Assembly: GCA_019614645.1 (NCBI GenBank)
Contig: JABWDB010000009.1
Coordinates: 3,639,501-3,703,500 of the forward strand
Source: Stratiolaelaps scimitus
Taxonomy: Eukaryota; Arthropoda; Arachnida; Mesostigmata; Laelapidae
Direction of reading: 5' to 3'
Length of the DNA stretch: 64,000 bases
The notes below the pieces were generated by a model. It made no database searches and was not told where the DNA came from. It saw nothing but the letters and a program-made list of their open reading frames with translations. Positions 24,701 to 37,814 of the stretch are shown in pieces; the stretch's first letter is position 1; every line of letters starts with the position of its first letter. Made by a program: the position numbers and the translations under genes.

Positions 24701-25009
24701 TCAGCGTAATAATATGAACGCCAACGTGAAGTTTGTCTATTTAGCTGGATATATTTCTTGAGAAAACGAGATTTCCCTTCTAATTTTCGGGGATTCAATG
24801 AGTCTATAAACACATCGCTGCATTCGCTCACGTGCAGGCCAAACGACAGAGAATGTATATGAATTTTAAAGAAATAAATACTTTTGCTGAGCCTTGACAC
24901 CATGGCTGAACCATGTGCAGAGCTGTACCGCAAATTTCAGCGGCACTTCGGTACACGTCAAACAAATGATCGACATAACAATGTCATATTAGTTACATAC
25001 AGCCTGCTA
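21715..25009. other. Non-coding stretch
   Basis: Contains ATT repeats near 21946-21964 and 22838-22865 and TA tracts within 23251-23337. A Ser/Pro-rich frame beginning at 22141 after a CCTCCTCAG acceptor was considered but has no clear donor. No other gene seen. Confidence 0.5.
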
Positions 25010-25200
25010 GTCGAGCCCGGTGGCGTGGTACATTCGTGTGCACCTTGGAGGAGACAGTCGGGTGCACGGGTCGAGACAATCGTAGGTGTACGGGTTCGAT
25101 CCCCACCGTTGCACATGCATTTAGAAGGGGTTGTCCGTCCTATGAAGCAATGCCGTGGACGTTTAATGTTGGCTGTGGGTGAGCCCGAAAAATCTATTAT
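25010..25200 (+). repeat. tRNA-derived SINE-like element
   Basis: GGTGGCGTGGTAC (about 25019-25031) resembles a polymerase III A box, and GGGTTCGATCCCC (about 25088-25100) matches the B box well. The region between them does not fold as a canonical tRNA, and the T-stem is broken. This is typical of a tRNA-derived SINE head. About 60 nt downstream is a segment (25165-25196) that recurs in diverged form at about 46105-46136, as expected for a shared SINE body. Not an active tRNA gene. Confidence 0.35.
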
Positions 25201-26618
25201 TAGCCTGCTCACAGAATATCGTTGCCGGCTAAACGAATCTCCTGTATGAAGGAGCGTTCGCATGTGAAAACTACCTTGACAGGTCGAACTCATCCGCGTA
25301 TTTTCCCAACCCATCAGCCGACGAACGTGGTTAGTTCAGTCAGATTTCAACAGCATCTTGCTGTCGTTTGAATGAGCCTTTGCACGTGACAGCGCACAAT
25401 GTTCGCTCTATACAAATTAGTCGAGATCTTTCGAGCTACCCGAACGAAAGCTGCCCTTTTCTGCGTAACACCAGTCCGCCTGCCGCTTCGAACAGCTACC
25501 ACCAATTGTTATCCACATTCCCGTCAGATGGATTCCCTCGACCTACGAAATGTCGATTTGCCGGAGGCGAGTTCTTAGCGGGCAGCAAACGAGTCGTCGG
25601 TAGAAAACATTGTATTTGTCAATCGAAAACCTTCAGTGTCTTGATCCAATGGTTGCTACTATGTTGTGGCTGCCGCCGGCACCGCAACGATCTAAGCAGA
25701 AGCGTCGAAGCGGAGCCGTTCGTTTTGCTACAGCCAACACGCGTCTCACAGTCCAAGTTGACAGATCTGGGCTTCTACGGTGGCACGCTAGGCCCAACAA
25801 ACGAACTTTGTCTAATTTTTATCCAATGTTCACTGGAAGATCATTGTGTCGTTCGCCAAAAAATTCACCGCTGGGCTCGACCAGCCACCGAAGGCACAAA
25901 CCGCGCTTGTCCTAAATGCCATTTCTCATAAGGTTATTCCTGCTGTGACAATACAATAAAAAAAGCAAAGCAAACAGAACAAAACAGAAACCTTAATAGC
26001 GCTTGAGGACGAAAAAATAGTGGCGGTCATGAATACCGCATGAATAGCGGTTTGGCTTAGTGCGTCCCGCTCCGACGACACATGGATGTCGTTGTGCCCA
26101 TCATGAATTTCTGTCAATTGCCGCCTCTGTACCGGTTAACAAGGGCGAACGTGACACGTGGCAGCGTGCGCTATTGTCGACGCACCTTATGATTCGTATT
26201 TCAACATACGGCACTGTTTCGCACAGCTCCGCTGTCTCTCAGTGCTGCCTGGAGACGGAGCAGAATTCGAGGCCATATATAATACATCAGACCCTACGCT
26301 AGACCCTGCGCTACGTCGGGCTTGTGCTTCTTGCGAGATACCCGTCTCCCCTTCTCTCCTTGGCCTCTTCCATAGGTCGGCTTGGCCTGGCTACTCTTCT
26401 CTATTGCTTATCAGTGTTATGGCCACTAGCCACATCTCACGTCCAAACGCCTGCGCTTCTTTGCTACATAAGAAGTTATGCCTTGATGCGGTCCTCTCCT
26501 TACTTTATGATCATTCATCGTTGTTGCCCCGAATCGTGGCGAAGGCGAAATGCAACTTCTGTTACTACTAGTTCTGCTGTGGGGCAGGCTAGGTTCCTCC
26601 GTACAGGATGCACCTACG

Positions 26619-26621
<3 letters not shown>

Positions 26622-26658
<37 letters not shown>

Positions 26659-26684
26659 GTATATATATATATATATATATATAC
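26622..26684. repeat. (AT)n microsatellite with a short interruption
   Basis: AT dinucleotide tract interrupted by an ACATATGT block. Confidence 0.95.
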
Positions 26685-27071
26685 TGATTGTTTATACATT
26701 TATTCACCTTACATGCTGCCCTTACACAGATACTCGAAAGCTCATTCACTCTCATTTGAGCTCTTGTCTTAAGGATTGTTCTGTATTATGTAGTGGGGAG
26801 ACCCGTCAGCAAACATCACGGCTATGTCAAAATTGTTCATCTGAGCCTTGATACGTCATAAGCCACTTATCAGCTCGATTAATAATCGACAACCCAAAGA
26901 AGGTTGCTGTCGAACGATACTAGCATGCTTAATGAGCGTATCTTCTTCTTCTTCCATAATCAATTGACACACATATGTAAGTGGGACGCACCATATTTTC
27001 GTATCCATACCTGAGCACAGAATAATGTAAACAGAAATCCAATGGGAGACCAATCTATATTTGGTATAGAT

Positions 27072-27073
<2 letters not shown>

Positions 27074-27107
<34 letters not shown>
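27074..27107. repeat. (AT)n microsatellite
   Basis: Pure AT run; Ile-Tyr frames over it are artefacts. Confidence 0.95.
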
Positions 27108-27108
<1 letters not shown>

Positions 27109-27560
27109 TATATATGCCAATTTATACCAATCAATATCCGTACTATTTTTATTTCATTCTCATTTGAAATGTAAATACTGCATAGATTGTAGCGTGTATT
27201 TTGAAACCAAACAAAAAAAGGTCCGATGAAAAGTTTTCTTAGAGGGCGTCCAACTTTGCTTAGAATCCCTTCTGCGTTTGAGGGATTTTAAATTGAACTT
27301 TGGCGTGCTCAAAGAAAACTGCACCTGAATTAACAGCATTCTTTCAGAAACTCCCATATCCTATTGGCCTGGGAATTACAGAGTGAATTTCGAGTGTTTT
27401 TCAATCTAACCAAGAGAAGACAATAGTCGAATATACTTTCAGCTGTTTGAAGGATTTATATACCGCTATCGATATCGGATATGGCACGACCGAGCTGAAA
27501 AAAAAGCATTCCAATTTGTGCTGAGTTCTACGTGAATTACGTATATTACAATGAAAGATC

Positions 27561-27615
27561 ACTTTGGTGCTCTTTCATTTTAATAAGATTTGTTAAAATG
27601 AAAGAGCACCAAAGT
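27561..27615. ncRNA. Perfect 23-bp hairpin, candidate small-RNA precursor or foldback
   Basis: The arms 27561-27583 and 27593-27615 are exact reverse complements over 23 nt, separated by a 9-nt loop. The stem mixes G/C and A/T and is not microsatellite. A further inverted 8-mer (ATGAAAGA...TCTTTCAT, about 27551-27578) allows an alternative fold. A perfect stem is more typical of a recent inverted duplication or foldback than of a conserved microRNA. Confidence 0.4.
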
Positions 27616-28500
27616 CTATTGGTTGCCCTATTGGTTGGTAGAACTATCGAGAGTTTTCAGTCCAAGATGAAACCCATTGACCGCAGTCGGTACCGATTGC
27701 CTCAGGCGCCTACACGACAACAATTGGTTGGTTCGTTTATCCAGTAGTAGAGCCGAAGTCCTACTTGTGACTACTTGGTCGGTTGGGCGCATCTGGTCCT
27801 GTTAGGCCTCGTCGACTGTATGCTTAAGAAAATACAATGGGTGTATATATTATATTTGCTTGTGTGCTAGGTTAGCTTAGCTAGTAAAGGTGAATTTGTA
27901 CGCAAGCTGAAAATTTATCATCGTAGAAACTATGCTGTGTCGGTGTGGTGATAATAATGATAATAGTCATAATAATAATAATCATCATAATAACCATACG
28001 AAATAGTTTTAGAAAATAAATGCATTTTGATCACATTCGATCCTGTGCCCATATTCGGACCAGTCCCGTGTCTCACCCCATGCGTAACACACAGTAGCAG
28101 CCTCCGAAATTCTGAAGAAGAAACACTCCACTCTCAGTGTTGAACGGCATTTGAGCATGGGTACAGCCGGAGGGAATCCTGACTCGTGATCGACGGTGGG
28201 CCTGTCGGGCCATCGGATTCACCTGGTCCTATAGCAGAAATCCTTCTTGTCCATAGGCTCGCCCTGCATTCGCCTTTTTTCTCAGGCTAATCTCTGCTTC
28301 ACCTGGTGACAGGTTTGGAGATTTGAGAAACGGTGGGAGAGGACGAGCAGCTTGTCGAGGCCTGCAGTTCATGCTCCGTTGCTAGAGGCGCGCATGTTGT
28401 CGTCACCGAAGTAGTAGAGCAAGATCCATTTCACGACGTTCGAGTTTCGCCGAGGCGGCATTATTCGATTTCTATGGCACAACTTTTCACAAGGCAAGTA

Positions 28501-28611
28501 TATATATATATATATATATTAGTGCCTAGTATTATATAATTACAACATAGTATACATATATATATATATATTAGTGCCTAGTATTATATAATTACAACAT
28601 AGTATATATAT
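28501..28611. repeat. 52-bp tandem duplication
   Basis: Two head-to-tail copies of a unit containing AGTGCCTAGTATTATATAAT start at about 28521 and 28573, a period of 52 bp. Both units are flanked by TA runs. The copies are almost identical, so the duplication is recent. Confidence 0.9.
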
Positions 28612-31600
28612 ATAACTATAGGCAAATAATATTTATATGTATATTCCCTAATACCACCTCCTGAGGATCGTTCCAACCAGAGAACAATCTAGCATTCTGT
28701 TGCAACCAAACTAAAGATCAGTAGAGGAGTGTGCGTCGCATAATGTTGTTGCGTTCCTCCTGGACTTCTCCGTCATTGACACACACTACGAACCAGTGTC
28801 ACAACGATGATCCGGGAGGACCGAGAGGACGTATAACAAGCGAGCGGTGAAGACCCTATTATTATTATTATTATTATTGTATGCAGATGAGATCAAGAAC
28901 AATGTTGTCGATGTGTGATGTTCCTTCGGCTTAAAACAAGATCACGGGCAGGTATCGTGTGACTTGTTAGACAGCAGTCGAGTACTGATAGTATGGACCA
29001 GGTTGTTTAATAATAATATACAATAATAGCTCTGGTGCTTGAATGTTGATGACACTTTCACGTCGTGAGGTGACAACGACGACGCGCATCGGTAGCGTTA
29101 ATTTTATTCTATTCTGTGCGATTCCTCACTCAATGGTATAAGGCAGACACCATTTCCCGACCTTATCAGCCGTTCGAAGTCTTCACGATCAGATCGGAAT
29201 AAGGGTTTCAGTTCGCATTTCGCAAATGTGCGAAGAGAGCATCGCGTGCAAAATTGATTCAATGAGAAATGTATACGACCTCTCTCGCTCGTATCTCACC
29301 AGTACGCCCATCGAGTTCGTCAACGTGGCAGGCGTTGGTTCTGCAACACACAGAGAGCTCAAAAAACTGCGTAGACACGTCAACCTTTCAGCAGAAATCT
29401 AGCTAGAGATAAGTGAAAATAAATCCAGCTGAGTGGGTGAGCTCGTCATGGCTATCACAGGATGAAGAGCCTACAGCGACGTCAGATTTCTCTCCCTCCC
29501 TCCCTCTCTGTCTGTCTTTGTGTGTTTATGAGGTTGAAAACGAAAAAAAGAGAGGCTCCCTTTCATTTGCGGTGTGTGATCCTAACCAGACGACGCGTGA
29601 AGGGCCTCGGTGTCAGTGAAACCGTGAGATCGTGGGAACTGGGCAAAGCATAAGGTAGCAAGACGGCAAGGGACAGGCCTGCCGGCTTCCAACCCAACTA
29701 TAAATCAAACTCTGTAAAATCTTCCCTCAGGGAGCGTCGTACGACCACATCACCGCGTGTCTCTCGGAGAACGCAGGGCGAGACAGCGCAAAGGGGGCGA
29801 TGGAACGATACGAGAGTATTACAAAGAGAGGAAGTCGTCCAGCGAGCGATGGCGCAGAAGGTGTTACTGGCCACAAGGCTGGCGACACTGGCGAGCCAAG
29901 CCTTTTCTTCCCGTCGTGGCCGCCGCCGGCTCACGTGCTGCTGATGGAGGGCCTCAAGGCTCAAAGCGACGAGAACGTAAGGGCGACGGCAAAACCCGTA
30001 AGAGAAGGACAAAGAGAGAGAGAGAGAGAGGTCGCTGAGAGAGGCTTCCGCCGCCTATTGCTGCCGGCCTGTCGCAAAGGCTATGGCAACTTTTAGAGGT
30101 CCCTTTACAACTCGGTCCCACAGACATATAGTAGTGGAGCAGGTCCGACGGTATACCGTTACCGGTGCCGGACGAAGGGCCGACCTGCCACCCGTGCAGT
30201 GATCGGGGCCAGCCGAGGCGCTAAGGCTAAGCTAAGCAATACCACTGAGTAGAGCAGGCTTTCCGCGGTACACCGACATCAACTGTGCCACGAAAAGGGT
30301 AAATGGCGCAGACAACTACTAGGGGACTCCGGGGAAACAACAGTGGCTGGTGCTACCGTCAGATTGTGAGCGAAGAAGCAAGGAAAGCAAGCCACAGCGT
30401 CTGCGCACACATCGCCATTGCTTTGCTTTACTTGCCGGCTAGGCGACGCAAAGGGCTTACCGCGATGGCCAACAGCGCCGCTGCCGCCGCCGCCGCCGCC
30501 GTCGTCATCCAGGGGACCGCCGCAGCCTCAGCCGCAGGAAGTGCAGGAAGCACAACGCTGGGCAAGCCAAATCCTTCAGGACAATAACATTTCAGCGCTC
30601 GACGCTAAGCGAGAGTTGTCGTCGTCACAGCGTTAGCACACATCTGCAGCAGTAACAACGGCAGCAGCTGCTATGATAACGCTGGCGGGCTAGCTAGAGC
30701 CAGTCCGGCCCTACTGGAGTCACAGACCACCAGCTCCCGCTATGGCGGCCTGTTGGCAATACCTCAACTTGCGCCTGCCCATTTCTGCTTTTATCCTTTA
30801 CTCAGCCGACGCCGGCACGACGTGGCTGGCCGGTGAAACCGGCATATTTAAGTCGTCGCACTGCGCGATCCATTGGCAGCACTTGCCACGACGGCGGGCA
30901 CGACCACAACACCAAGCTCAACGACGAAGGCCCTCTTCCCCTCATCCTCGGATCTGTTCGGGACTGACCGGCGTTGGCCCAGAGTCGTCGTGTGGCCGTA
31001 CTACGCCATTTGTGTGTCCCATCCAAGTATGATTTGGCGGGACACAGCGGCAATACCGTTTTCGCGAAAACGTTTCGTCACGGTCGCACAAAAGGAAGAG
31101 CAAGGACGGGCAACCGGCCGCCTAGTTCAGTCCATACCAAAGCAGTCCAGCTCCTCGGATGGGGTTAAGCAGCTCAGCTTGCGTAAAGAAGAAGTACGAT
31201 GGGCGCGATTGCGGTAGCGGGGGAGTGGGGTTAGCAGCAGCAGAAGCAGTATAGCGGACCCCTGCCTCTCTGCTGCAACCATGCTGGTAGAAGCAAGAAG
31301 CCATGAGCGGCGGATTTCCTATTCCTTCAATCCGAACGGCACACATGGTCCTTCTTCCCTCTACTGTATGCTCTTACAGCAGCGTCTACCCATGATAGAT
31401 GTTGTAGATATAGGGCGAGCTTGACAACCACAGCTACTTCACTAACGGAGGCGCCATCGCCGGCACCGCCGCCGTCGAAGAAAGCAGCGGCGGAGCCCAA
31501 CGGAGCCCTGCTGGCGGGCGTGACACATCACGAAAATGATGACCACACCACTTGGCACAATATATCCGCATAACTCCGCCGGCTTCGTTAGCTCTCTCGA

Positions 31601-34600
31601 TTGGACATCGTCACTTGTCAAGGAGGGGCCCGGGGAACAGCGCAGTGGAAAAACGACGAGAGAACTTTTTTGTGGGTGATACGAGACAGCGACTGGGCCC
31701 GGATAAGGGAAGGCGGGACGTGGTACGAGCGAGAAAGCTGAGAAATAAACAGGAAGGCGGAATTCATTCTTCAGACGATGAAAATATTTATGGATAAGAA
31801 AGAGGAACACTCATATCTATCGATCGCACCAGCACATACAGGCGCAAGAGAAAAAAAAACTATATCCAACGGCAGCTGGTAGAATCAAAACCAGCGAGAC
31901 ACACAAACTCCGTCACAGTGTATTGTATAGGATGCACATATATGTAAATATATTACATAAGATATTGGGGGAGAGGAGCCTGACAGTGGGATTTTTGGTT
32001 CTTTAACTGTCTATTTTAAATAGAAAGTGGTCTAACATCGTACAGCGGCCAGCTTCCCAAAGGGCAACAGAGGCAGCTGAGGCAGCTGGGATGCGGATAA
32101 CACTGTGCTGCCTATGCCATGGGTAGACCTATGGGTGAAAGCCCAGGTAACTCTAGCATGACGAGTTCTAGGACGAATACTGCCACACAGCGGTACCGTG
32201 GCCTTTCTGCTATAGTAGACGGTAGGAAGACCGGTGAGGGCCAGCAAGGAAAAAAGGGGCACTATGCCGAGGGACCCGTTGCGGACATGACCACCGTTAT
32301 ATCCTATCGATGTCCGCTTTCGCAGTACCTTTGTCTCTATTGAGTGTCTCCGCATATCACCTTTCACGTATTCGAAGTGCTACATAGATCTATTATAATA
32401 GGCAGCGGGCAGGCAGGCGAGATGGGAGCTAATGGTATTGTTCGTCGCTGCCTGTCGCATCCTAGAGCATGTCGCCACCATACAGATTTATCGGTGCTCA
32501 TATATCGTCGTCAGCTAAATTTGTGAGGGCCATCTTCCACCATACCTCTTCCTGGCTATTTGCCGTAGAGGATTGAAAGAAATGACAAAGGCGGAGCTCG
32601 GATCCGGCCCTCTGCAGACGGTGAGCTTTGCGGGAAGGTTACGTCTGCGAACACATCGAGCTAGCAGAGGCTAGGTACACATTGGCTGGCCATCCAACGT
32701 AACGACTACAAGGCCACTACTACATGTAATCTTGCTAGCCACGTTGCTCTCCTTCGTTCCCGGGCGAGAATCGCTGGGGAAAGTGTAAGATCAAGCTCTC
32801 AATTCGGCAGTGTCTGCTTGTTCGCCGTTTCCCCACTATACTAAACCCTCTTCGGGACAAGAGCAACCGTGCGCGGATGAACAGTGCGGGAATAGCATGT
32901 GCACTGTCTCTTTTTATAAGGAGTGCAGGCAGAAGTCCGGTAAAAAGGAGGGGACGACAACGACAAGGTCTAATTAACAGCGTCGGACTAATTGAGGACA
33001 ACGAAGAACCCACTGTAACGCTCGTGGCCATGGTAGAAGTGGTAGTAGTAGTCGTACTAGTAGAGTCCTACGTAACTGGTCTCGTCACTCCAGTCACTTA
33101 CGTTCAATTCAGGGACCCACTGCCTGAAGGGAGAGACCCGCTCTACGTAAGAGGCGTCCACGGGGCGAGGTGGCGTGGCGAGCGCTACATGCGATCCGTT
33201 TTTAGTTTGTAAGCCACTGGTGTTGCTGGCCTACTAACACGAAAATTGTCGCATGCGCCCGTCCTTGGCGACAACACTCGCCGGCAGCGATATTAAGGAC
33301 CAGGTTGTCTCTCAGTTACTATCGCACGGTGAACCAGTATCGACGTACAGCCATTGTCGTTACATAATACGCACACAGCACGAACCCAACCGATGGAAAC
33401 ATCGCTTCAGAAAGTGCGCCTACCATTCACATTCGCCTATCCTCGGCTCGCATCGGGTGGCTGTTATCTGCCCGACCTCATCGCTTACACCGGTGACCGC
33501 CTTCCTCGAGACGTCGGGCTTTTATAAGAGGGATTACCGTCCAGTTCATAAGTTACCTTTGGTTTTAGCCTATCTGGAGTTCAGCGTAGACACGTCAAGG
33601 GGGGGGGGGTAGTTGTTACCGAAGAGCAGGTCGAATAAGATAAATGGTTTCAATATCTCTTTCTTTTTTAATCAGTGCTAAGATTCGTTTCGCTTTCTTG
33701 CTCGATGTTGCTTGCTGCTTTTGAGGTGAGGTCTCAAAGAACCGACAAATATTGCTCGAGTAATGTTCATAAATAGACAGAACGATATATCGAAACCAAC
33801 GAAATCGACTTGTCAAGCTAGCGGGTAACCCCTGATTGGTTTTGGCAGATTTATCATTTCGAAGGACTCCGTCCTGCGTTCTTCCTGAATCTACGACAGG
33901 AGTATCGCATCCTCCTTACGTACTTTGTGTATTGGATGACTGCACCGCGACCGATCGAGGCTTGAGGGTTGTGCGAACGTCGCCAGCAAATCGAGAAACT
34001 GTCCAACTGTACTGAGAGTAAAGAGAGAGAGAGAAAGAGACCCCTTATCTTGTGTCTTCAGTTCCTCCCTCGGGACCTCACAGTGTGAAGACAGGCAAGG
34101 AACAAGCCTAGAAGAACAGAGGCAGTCTATCTGCGTTGTACCTACCCACGTTCCACGTCCCCATACCGTACACTGCCAGCAGTACTACCACTACAGCTCC
34201 CCCCTATAGCTATCATTACTACATGGCGCAATGTTAAAGGTAAGGCTGTACAAGTCACTTGCTAGCTTTGCACCTATTTTGTTGGTTTACAAGATCAGCT
34301 GCCGCCTGAACTCAGCCAGAATTGTTCTTCTGTGGTAGCCGAGAACTACACAAAAAGCAGTCGAGTTGAGTCATGTCCAACCTTGCTCCCCAGCCGCTCC
34401 AACCCGTTCGCAGTTCTCTCTTATTTCTCATTCTCATCACCACAGGAAAACTTCACTCTAACGGGTCGAGTTGTCCTGTCGAGTTTCGTCTGTCCGCAGG
34501 GTCGGCATGCTATGTCGGCTGACTGAGCCGCCTTTCAGCTTGCTCCCAGCCGTTTCCATGCACAGTTCTATAGCTGGCGATGGGGGAGGGTCAGCAGGTA

Positions 34601-36400
34601 TTTGACATCTATGATACGAAGCACGAATATGTTGGCCTATGGAGAATCCTTACTATACTCACTAGGACACGACAGCCATACGCTAATAGAAAGAGAAAGA
34701 GAGAGAGGTCCATGTCGCCTCCTCTTGACTGCCCTTCAATAGTAGACGACGACTAGAAGATTCCCTTCCTGTCGGCCTCAAGCAGCTAGTCAACGGGTTC
34801 GTCCATCCAATAAATCCTGGCGAAAGGCAACGAATACGAGGCTGGTCTATCCGTCGACAATGTATTTATAGTCACAGCTAGCTAAAAGTCTTACAGGAGG
34901 CACGCGCACGATCGGCCTTGTATACTCCCCCATGACACGATGAGTATACACTATGCTAAAAATATCGCGACTGCCCATCCGCGTACGGGGTTGGTCTCTG
35001 CAAGCCCTCTCATGGCCCGTACGTAAACCTGAGGATGATGTAGAAAGATAACCGGGGGTACGCTTTGCCCTCGGTAACCTCGGTGACCCTAGTCCCGCAA
35101 CACCGCGCACATGTTCACCTTCCAAGGTATAACGAAACGCATTTTTGTAATAGCATGCAATAATAGCATGTTAGCTAGCAAACAGATTGGATGTGAGGTG
35201 GCGCCACATAGGTTCTTCTCGTCAGTTGAACGACGACAATACGCACACGGGAACTACGGCAGTGAGCGGTTGACGAGAAAGCCTGGACGCTAATGAGTTT
35301 CGAAAACGTAGCGAAGCAACCATAAATCAAGGTCACATGATTCAAAAAGCCCCTACGATCGCTGCGTTTGACGTTTGAAATCTCCGGGAACAGACAGCCA
35401 GCGAGGTCGAACGAAGCGTCGCCTTATCGCGTACCGGTCACCTCATCCGTATGTGTTCCTGCGCACCAGCGCCACGTGCTCTCATATAGCTATTCATACT
35501 CTGAGTATTTATGCAATGTCTATTCGTACGCACCGCTGCATTACTATTATTATTATGATATAATATACATGTATCCTCCCAGTCTGAAGTAGGCTACACT
35601 GTACATTAGAGGGACCTTATTCGATACTACTCGAAGCAATGCAGGCTACCGTGTTCGTTCAGTGTCTATTTCGACATTCTATCTATCCATCTCTCTCACT
35701 CGCTTTTCTGCGAGCCGCACTTCTTCATATCGTCTTCGGTGTTCAGGCTGAGCGTAGACGACCGCGTCGATGAAGTGAGATCGCCCGGCTCGGCCTGGCA
35801 CTCCATAAGGCGAGTTTTCCTTCCCTTCGGTGTCCCGGAGTTCGCTCTTTCCAAAAATGGCAAAGACATTGCCCTACCGCCTCCCCGTTCTCACACGGCA
35901 TGCTGTCACATAAGACGCATCAATCCCTTCTGTGTTTCATGACTCTCTATCGGTTCTTGGTCTTCTACTCTTCGCAGTATCCAATACACCCCCCCCCCTT
36001 GCCCAAAAACCCTTGTTTCCCCAACCTCTGTGTTGTACACGTTGTGTATGTGTAGGTGAGATATACGAATGTGTCGAGCAATACGGGCCCTATACGATGG
36101 CCGGCTGACCGCTGTCTGCATCGTACAGGAGTAAGGAAGCCGGCGGCAGCAGCACAACAACAACAACTACTACTACGCCTACTTAGTGGACTAACCCCAT
36201 GGAGCCATGCGACCTCTATCTGCCAGAGCCGGTTGGCCAGACTCTCCACCTGCCCCGCAAACCAAACCCAGCCCAAAAACATATACACACCGACAACAAC
36301 GTCATACACAACAACAACAACATCATATCGCTGCGCTCAGCCATTCTCTCGTTCTGCAATATATATATATTGCTATAGTCTATGGTTTATATCGAATACA
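28612..36400. other. Non-coding stretch with scattered low-complexity DNA
   Basis: No supported exon. Notable are ATT repeats at about 28858-28878, GAGA runs near 30012-30031 and 34025-34040, a Pro/Ala-coding GCC repeat near 30476-30500, and TA tracts. Frames at 29757-31217 are GC-rich but compositionally biased, and lack splice signals and similarity. Confidence 0.45.
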
Positions 36401-37398
36401 GGCTACTCTTGGATGCTGGGGCCATGCTGGGGTGAGCCGCGGGGGAAGGGGGGACCGGTGGCAGTCGCCAAAAGCAAAGGAAGTATAACCGGATATAGGT
36501 GAGTTTACAGGGGACAGAGCGAACAGAGGAGCACTCTCGGTCAGGGTTTAGGCTCGGGGACGCTCGCGCGACTACGTCTAGCGGGCTCCGGGTCCACGGA
36601 CAAACGGACGTGGCCACGGCCATGGCGCCGCGCCGGCTGCATACTACCTGCGTCGGGTGCTCCCGATCGCTACGCACCTCCAACCTAGCGCTCGACACTA
36701 ACCCGAGCGCTAGCACTACTCTTGTCTCCCTCGTCATTCCCCTCCTCGAAACCCCGCAGTTAGGCCCTACCCCGTCTCGGGCCAGGGTCCGCTCCTCACG
36801 AAGCTGTCGCCCTCTGTTGAGCACACACGAGAGCTCCGATCGAGGCTCGCTGCTCGGCTGGTTGTCGTGTCGGGTCGATCGGCTGCTTGCTGTCTTGGCT
36901 TGGTATGGTCTCGTTGTTGGACCAGTGGCAGAGTGGTGAGGCAGGCTGTAAGGGAGGAGGGCACGGCATGCAGAGCCCTCCGTGCCGGCTGCATCACGCA
37001 GCCAGCATGGAGGGCGTCCGATGGGTCCCTCTATGCTGGGGCTTCGTTCTCTCTCTCACCCTCTCTTCACTCTTCTGTTGGCCTATCGCTCGGCTCCGGT
37101 CCCCTTCCCCTAGTTCGCCCCCTTGGCCATGCCTCCTATCTTCTTATTTCCTCCAGTTTTCTAGCTTCCACTATCGCGCATTCTCTATTTCTCTCTCTCT
37201 CTCTCTCACGCTCTCTCTCTCGGTAGCTGGCGGTAGCAGCCCGAATGCTCGCTGCATCACTCACTCACTAGCTAGCTGGCTCACCCACTCACGAACTCGT
37301 CGCTCACTCCCGCTGAATCGAGCGTGGGGCCCGCCGTTGGCGTCCCGTTAGAGTGGCTATTGGAGCTGCCGGCCCACATCACAGCTCGCAGCTCCGGG

Positions 37399-37469
37399 TC
37401 TGTCTGTCTGTCTGACTGTATGTCTGTCTGTCTGTCTGTCTGCTTGCACTGCCTGCCTGCCTGCCTGCC
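37399..37469. repeat. (TCTG)n and (GCCT)n tetranucleotide repeats
   Basis: Adjacent TCTG-type (37399-37442) and GCCT-type (about 37450-37469) repeats. Confidence 0.9.
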
Positions 37470-37624
37470 CCTAGCCTAGCCTGTCGGTCTGTTTGCTTCC
37501 TGCTCGCCGCCAACTCGTTGTGGAACGAACGGGGCCCTGAACTCAACTCGGCGCGCTGCGCTCAGCTAGCTCTCTCTCTCTCTCTCTTCCATCGGCGGTA
37601 TCGTCGCCGTCCTCCGTCGTCGTC

Positions 37625-37626
<2 letters not shown>

Positions 37627-37662
<36 letters not shown>
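37627..37662. repeat. (CTG/CAG)12 trinucleotide repeat
   Basis: Twelve uninterrupted triplets. On the minus strand they read as 12 Gln in an open frame that continues from the candidate first exon if its donor at 37741 is not used; on the + strand they read as Leu. Whether the tract is translated is not decided by the sequence. Confidence 0.95.
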
Positions 37663-37741
37663 GCGATGGCGGCGAGAGAGGGCAGGAGCGCGTCGGCTCG
37701 AAGCGAACAGCGGAGAGTAGGGTGAGGGTAGAAGCGCGTAC

Positions 37742-37814
37742 CTCCTCGCTGCTCGGTAGGCCCTGCGCCTGACCCTTTGCCATCTGCCGGAGCCCCTGCC
37801 GTCGCCGTTGCCAT
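37742..37814 (-). CDS. Possible first coding exon, minus strand
   Basis: An ATG in good context (ACGACGATGG) opens MATATAGAPADGKGSGAGPT then EQRG, ending in phase 1 at a strong donor GAG|GTACGC (37741 downward). The frame is also open upstream to 37928 without another ATG. The Ala/Gly-rich start fits an N-terminus. However, the + strand reads SEGPKESTDETASRLLLSDD through the same block to a TAG at 37933, which looks equally coding-like, so strand and reality are uncertain. No family recognised. Confidence 0.25.

Noticed and set aside
25368..25931. 187-codon + strand frame
   Set aside because: Long, but with irregular composition, overlapping frames, no similarity and no acceptor or donor at sensible places; treated as chance.
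36920..36960. TGGCAGAGTGG resembling a tRNA A box
   Set aside because: No B box follows at tRNA spacing and no cloverleaf can be drawn.
36387..37351. Several 75-155-codon frames in the CpG block
   Set aside because: Open mainly because GC-rich DNA has few stops; Ser/Leu/Arg-biased products derive from CT runs, and no homology is recognised.
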